In this document: in pieces, positions 24,495-24,763 of the stretch
Position numbering within the stretch: the stretch's first letter is position 1
Layout: the number at the start of each line of letters is the position of its first letter
DNA from: Saprospiraceae bacterium
GTDB lineage: Bacteria; Bacteroidota; Bacteroidia; Chitinophagales; Saprospiraceae
Length of the DNA: 24,763 nt
Direction of reading: 5' to 3'
Assembly: GCA_023299965.1 (NCBI GenBank)
Contig: JALZVN010000216.1
Coordinates: 1-24,763 of the forward strand
Translations under genes and position numbers: made by a program
The notes under the pieces: generated by a model
Databases searched by the model: none
Seen by the model: only the letters and a program-made list of their open reading frames with translations
What the model was told of the DNA's origin: nothing

Positions 24495-24763
24495 GTGATC
24501 ATATCCAAAATAGTGAAATACAGTCTCGTAATAGGGTGTCTACTGATGTATATGAGCAGTTTGCAAGCTCAAGATTTCATCATGAATACTACTCCAGTCA
24601 ATTCTTGTACTGGTAATTTTTTTGATTCAGGTGGGAGTTTTAATCGTTATAGTAATAACGAAGACATCATAAAAACAATCTGTCCAGCTGGTGGAACAGG
24701 GACACATTTGCAAGTACAATTTTTGACATTTGATTTTGGTCCGGGAGATGTTTTATGTGTGTA
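24495..24763 (+). CDS. Secreted protein with N-terminal CUB-like domain (partial, runs off the window)
   Basis: The first 89 codons of a gene cut by the window end. There is no ATG start that leaves a full signal peptide: the two internal ATGs are too close to the cleavage site. GTG at 24495 (or GTG at 24513) gives a good one, with the basic KIVKY segment, hydrophobic SLVIGCLLMYM and cleavage after LQAQ. An in-frame TAG lies just upstream (24480-24482), so the start is bounded. The mature part, with SCTGNFFDSGGSFNRYSNNE, TICP and then FLTFDFGPGDVLCV, matches the CUB-like modules common in Bacteroidota secreted proteins. It is likely another T9SS cargo, but the C-terminus is not visible. Orientation is divergent from the hydrolase. 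Confidence 0.72.
   Translation, partial: MIISKIVKYSLVIGCLLMYMSSLQAQDFIMNTTPVNSCTGNFFDSGGSFNRYSNNEDIIKTICPAGGTGTHLQVQFLTFDFGPGDVLCV

Noticed and set aside
1..24763. CRISPR arrays, tRNA, rRNA, phage or toxin-antitoxin modules
   Set aside because: Looked for on both strands; no regularly spaced repeats, tRNA cloverleaf with CCA, rRNA signature or toxin/antitoxin pair was recognised.

Overview
The window looks like a chromosomal segment of a free-living member of the Bacteroidota, probably on the Saprospiria/Cytophagia side, although the class is inferred. Support: a very large secreted protein with a signal peptide, SprB-type repeats and a C-terminal gliding/T9SS sorting domain; a choice-of-anchor L domain; several Bacteroidota-type -7 boxes (TAnnTTTG) placed before genes; A-rich leaders without Shine-Dalgarno sequences; AT-rich DNA; and a futalosine-pathway menaquinone enzyme (MqnD). 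I see no rRNA, tRNA, CRISPR array, phage module or complete insertion sequence.

Layout. 1-844: a lipoprotein with a highly basic tail (- strand). 845-1509: a gene-free stretch with a MITE-like element (about 966-1172) and a GC-richer structured block (about 1310-1500). 1510-4830 (- strand): ornithine aminotransferase and alanine dehydrogenase as a likely ald-rocD operon, then mqnD. 4912-5607 (+): an RluA-type pseudouridine synthase, divergent from mqnD. 5608-6856: a gene-poor region with two tiny ORFs (52 and 45 aa), a good promoter/terminator pair, a perfect palindrome and an orphan minus-strand terminator. 6857-9957 (-): an HtrA/DegP protease followed by a methylcrotonyl-CoA-carboxylase-like carboxyltransferase subunit. 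10325-11328 (+): a one-helix membrane protein and dapF. 11346-11660 (-): a TPR protein. 11832-14260 (+): etfB, etfA and a bifunctional-nuclease (BFN) protein. 14241-15269 (-): threonine aldolase, overlapping the BFN gene tail to tail. 15371-16111 (+): a Nudix-fold regulator with an eroded Nudix box. 16175-20880 (-): the 1276-aa multi-domain adhesin-like protein followed by a small lipoprotein. 21176-22969 (+): SppA. 23155-23961 (-): a membrane-anchored alpha/beta hydrolase. 24495-end (+): the start of a secreted protein with a CUB-like domain.

How the genes fit together. Amino-acid catabolism is prominent: alanine, ornithine, threonine and probably leucine via the MCC-like subunit. EtfAB would collect electrons from acyl-CoA dehydrogenases and pass them to menaquinone, which the MqnD route helps make. 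The envelope theme comprises HtrA, SppA, the T9SS cargo, the lipoproteins and the hydrolase.

I do not find a convincing new multi-gene system. The most unusual material is between genes: a terminal-inverted-repeat element with possible target duplication, three GC-richer structured blocks, and a small promoter-ORF-terminator unit. Four start codons are placed at an internal ATG rather than at upstream TTG/GTG codons: carboxyltransferase (8491), TPR protein (11660), BFN protein (13658) and SppA (21176).
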